Source: Streptococcus sp. 29887
Lineage (GTDB): Bacteria; Bacillota; Bacilli; Lactobacillales; Streptococcaceae
Reading direction: 5' to 3'
Assembly: GCF_032595075.1 (NCBI RefSeq)
Contig: NZ_CP118735.1
Location: 1,330,001 to 1,394,000, forward strand
DNA: 64,000 nt
Of this stretch, positions 63,602 through 64,000 are shown in pieces; within the stretch, counting starts at the first letter, position 1, and each line of letters opens with the position of its first letter. The position numbers and the translations under genes were made by a program. Under the pieces are notes generated by a model, which did no database searches, was not told the origin of the DNA, and saw only the letters and a list, made by a program, of their open reading frames with translations.

Positions 63602-63650
63602 TATCTTCTCCTTCAATTGTAAAAAGGTAGCCCGCATAGGACTACCTGAC

Positions 63651-64000
63651 TTATAAATCATCAATGGCTACTGAAATAGCCTGCAACTTTTTATTTTGGA
63701 TTTTCTTTTCATCAATCAATTGATGAAGTTCTTCAATTTGCTTTTGACAGGCTGAAATATCCTTGTTATTTTGTGCAATGGTATCAGCCAAGTGTTGTTT
63801 ATAGTCACTTGTGATATTTACCTTCTTCGGCTGACTTTGTTTAACGGTTGATGCGAGCGTTTGGTCATCTTTATATTTTGACTCCTTTTGTTGTTGTTCA
63901 AAAGCAGCCACATAGTCTACTTCTTCAATTGGTTTTTCATCCTGTTTATGGAAGAGTGCTGCGATTTTAGCTCGTTCTTCATGGGACGATGTTGGTTTCA
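63651..64000 (-). CDS. C-terminal part of an element protein (continues beyond window)
   Basis: Open frame from the window edge to the stop at 63651, 116 codons visible. Sequence is hydrophilic with a coiled coil at the end (DISACQKQIEELHQLIDEKK). An internal GTG at 63911 is not a likely start because the frame is open and protein-like upstream (HEERAKIAALFHKQDEKP). Identity not recognised. Confidence 0.65.
   Translation of the reverse strand, partial: KPTSSHEERAKIAALFHKQDEKPIEEVDYVAAFEQQQKESKYKDDQTLASTVKQSQPKKVNITSDYKQHLADTIAQNNKDISACQKQIEELHQLIDEKKIQNKKLQAISVAIDDL

Larger units (their letters stand above)
44729..64000. mobile_element. Integrated conjugative or mobilizable element (left part)
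   Basis: Starts at the NUDIX junction and runs past the window end. Contains three large serine recombinases at the end, a small conserved protein, a sigma-like regulator, a peptide-modification operon with its own quorum-sensing pair, a relaxase with two accessory genes, an oriT-like region and a defence gene. No type IV secretion genes are seen in this part, so self-transfer cannot be judged. The cargo between 50.7 and 57.8 kb is clearly more AT-rich than the cob genes. Confidence 0.9.

Noticed and set aside
1-64000. CRISPR array, rRNA or tRNA genes
   Set aside because: No spaced short repeats and no recognisable structural RNA genes were seen.

Overview
The window looks like a Streptococcus chromosome. 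The evidence is a complete Firmicute-type ethanolamine (eut) microcompartment locus, a complete anaerobic cobalamin (B12) operon, and a mobile element carrying a pheromone system that I recognise from pneumococcus (TprA/PhrA). Nearly every gene is on the minus strand, so gene order below is read from high to low coordinates. I cannot name the species.

Region 1 (1-13.2 kb) is the ethanolamine locus: eutG, eutS, eutV, eutA, eutB, eutC, eutL, a BMC protein with a long tail, eutE, two nearly identical eutM copies, a EutT-like gene, the PduL-type phosphotransacylase, a Firmicute eut-specific protein, eutN, eutH and the first codons of another gene. EutV has no partner kinase EutW here, and its phospho-acceptor aspartate is serine.

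Region 2 (13.4-13.8 kb) is an orphan plus-strand RNA: a strong promoter, a cobalamin aptamer, three hairpins with ANTAR-type hexaloops and a terminator, with no gene downstream. It matches the EutX/Rli55 type of B12-responsive RNA that sequesters EutV.

Region 3 (13.8-44.4 kb) is one long gene train led by eutP, containing every anaerobic corrin-ring gene, cobalt transport (cbiMNQO), tetrapyrrole precursor genes (hemACDBL) and nucleotide-loop assembly. Dual-hairpin ANTAR antiterminators precede eutP and cbiA as well as eutG and eutA. I therefore infer that EutV drives B12 synthesis together with ethanolamine breakdown.

Region 4 (about 44.73 kb to the window end) is an integrated conjugative or mobilizable element that has cut a NUDIX hydrolase gene. 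It carries three large serine recombinases, a relaxase with two accessory proteins and an oriT-like region, and an Abi/HEPN defence gene. Its main cargo is an AT-rich thiazole/oxazole-modified peptide (TOMM) operon. The operon has two 35-residue precursors with the same CCCC-containing core, SagC-, SagD- and SagB-like enzymes, an M16 protease and an ABC exporter. Beside it lie a tprA regulator and a phrA pheromone gene whose product ends in SNGLDVGKAD. This pheromone-adjacent TOMM cluster and the EutV/B12 RNA circuit are the two systems most worth following up.
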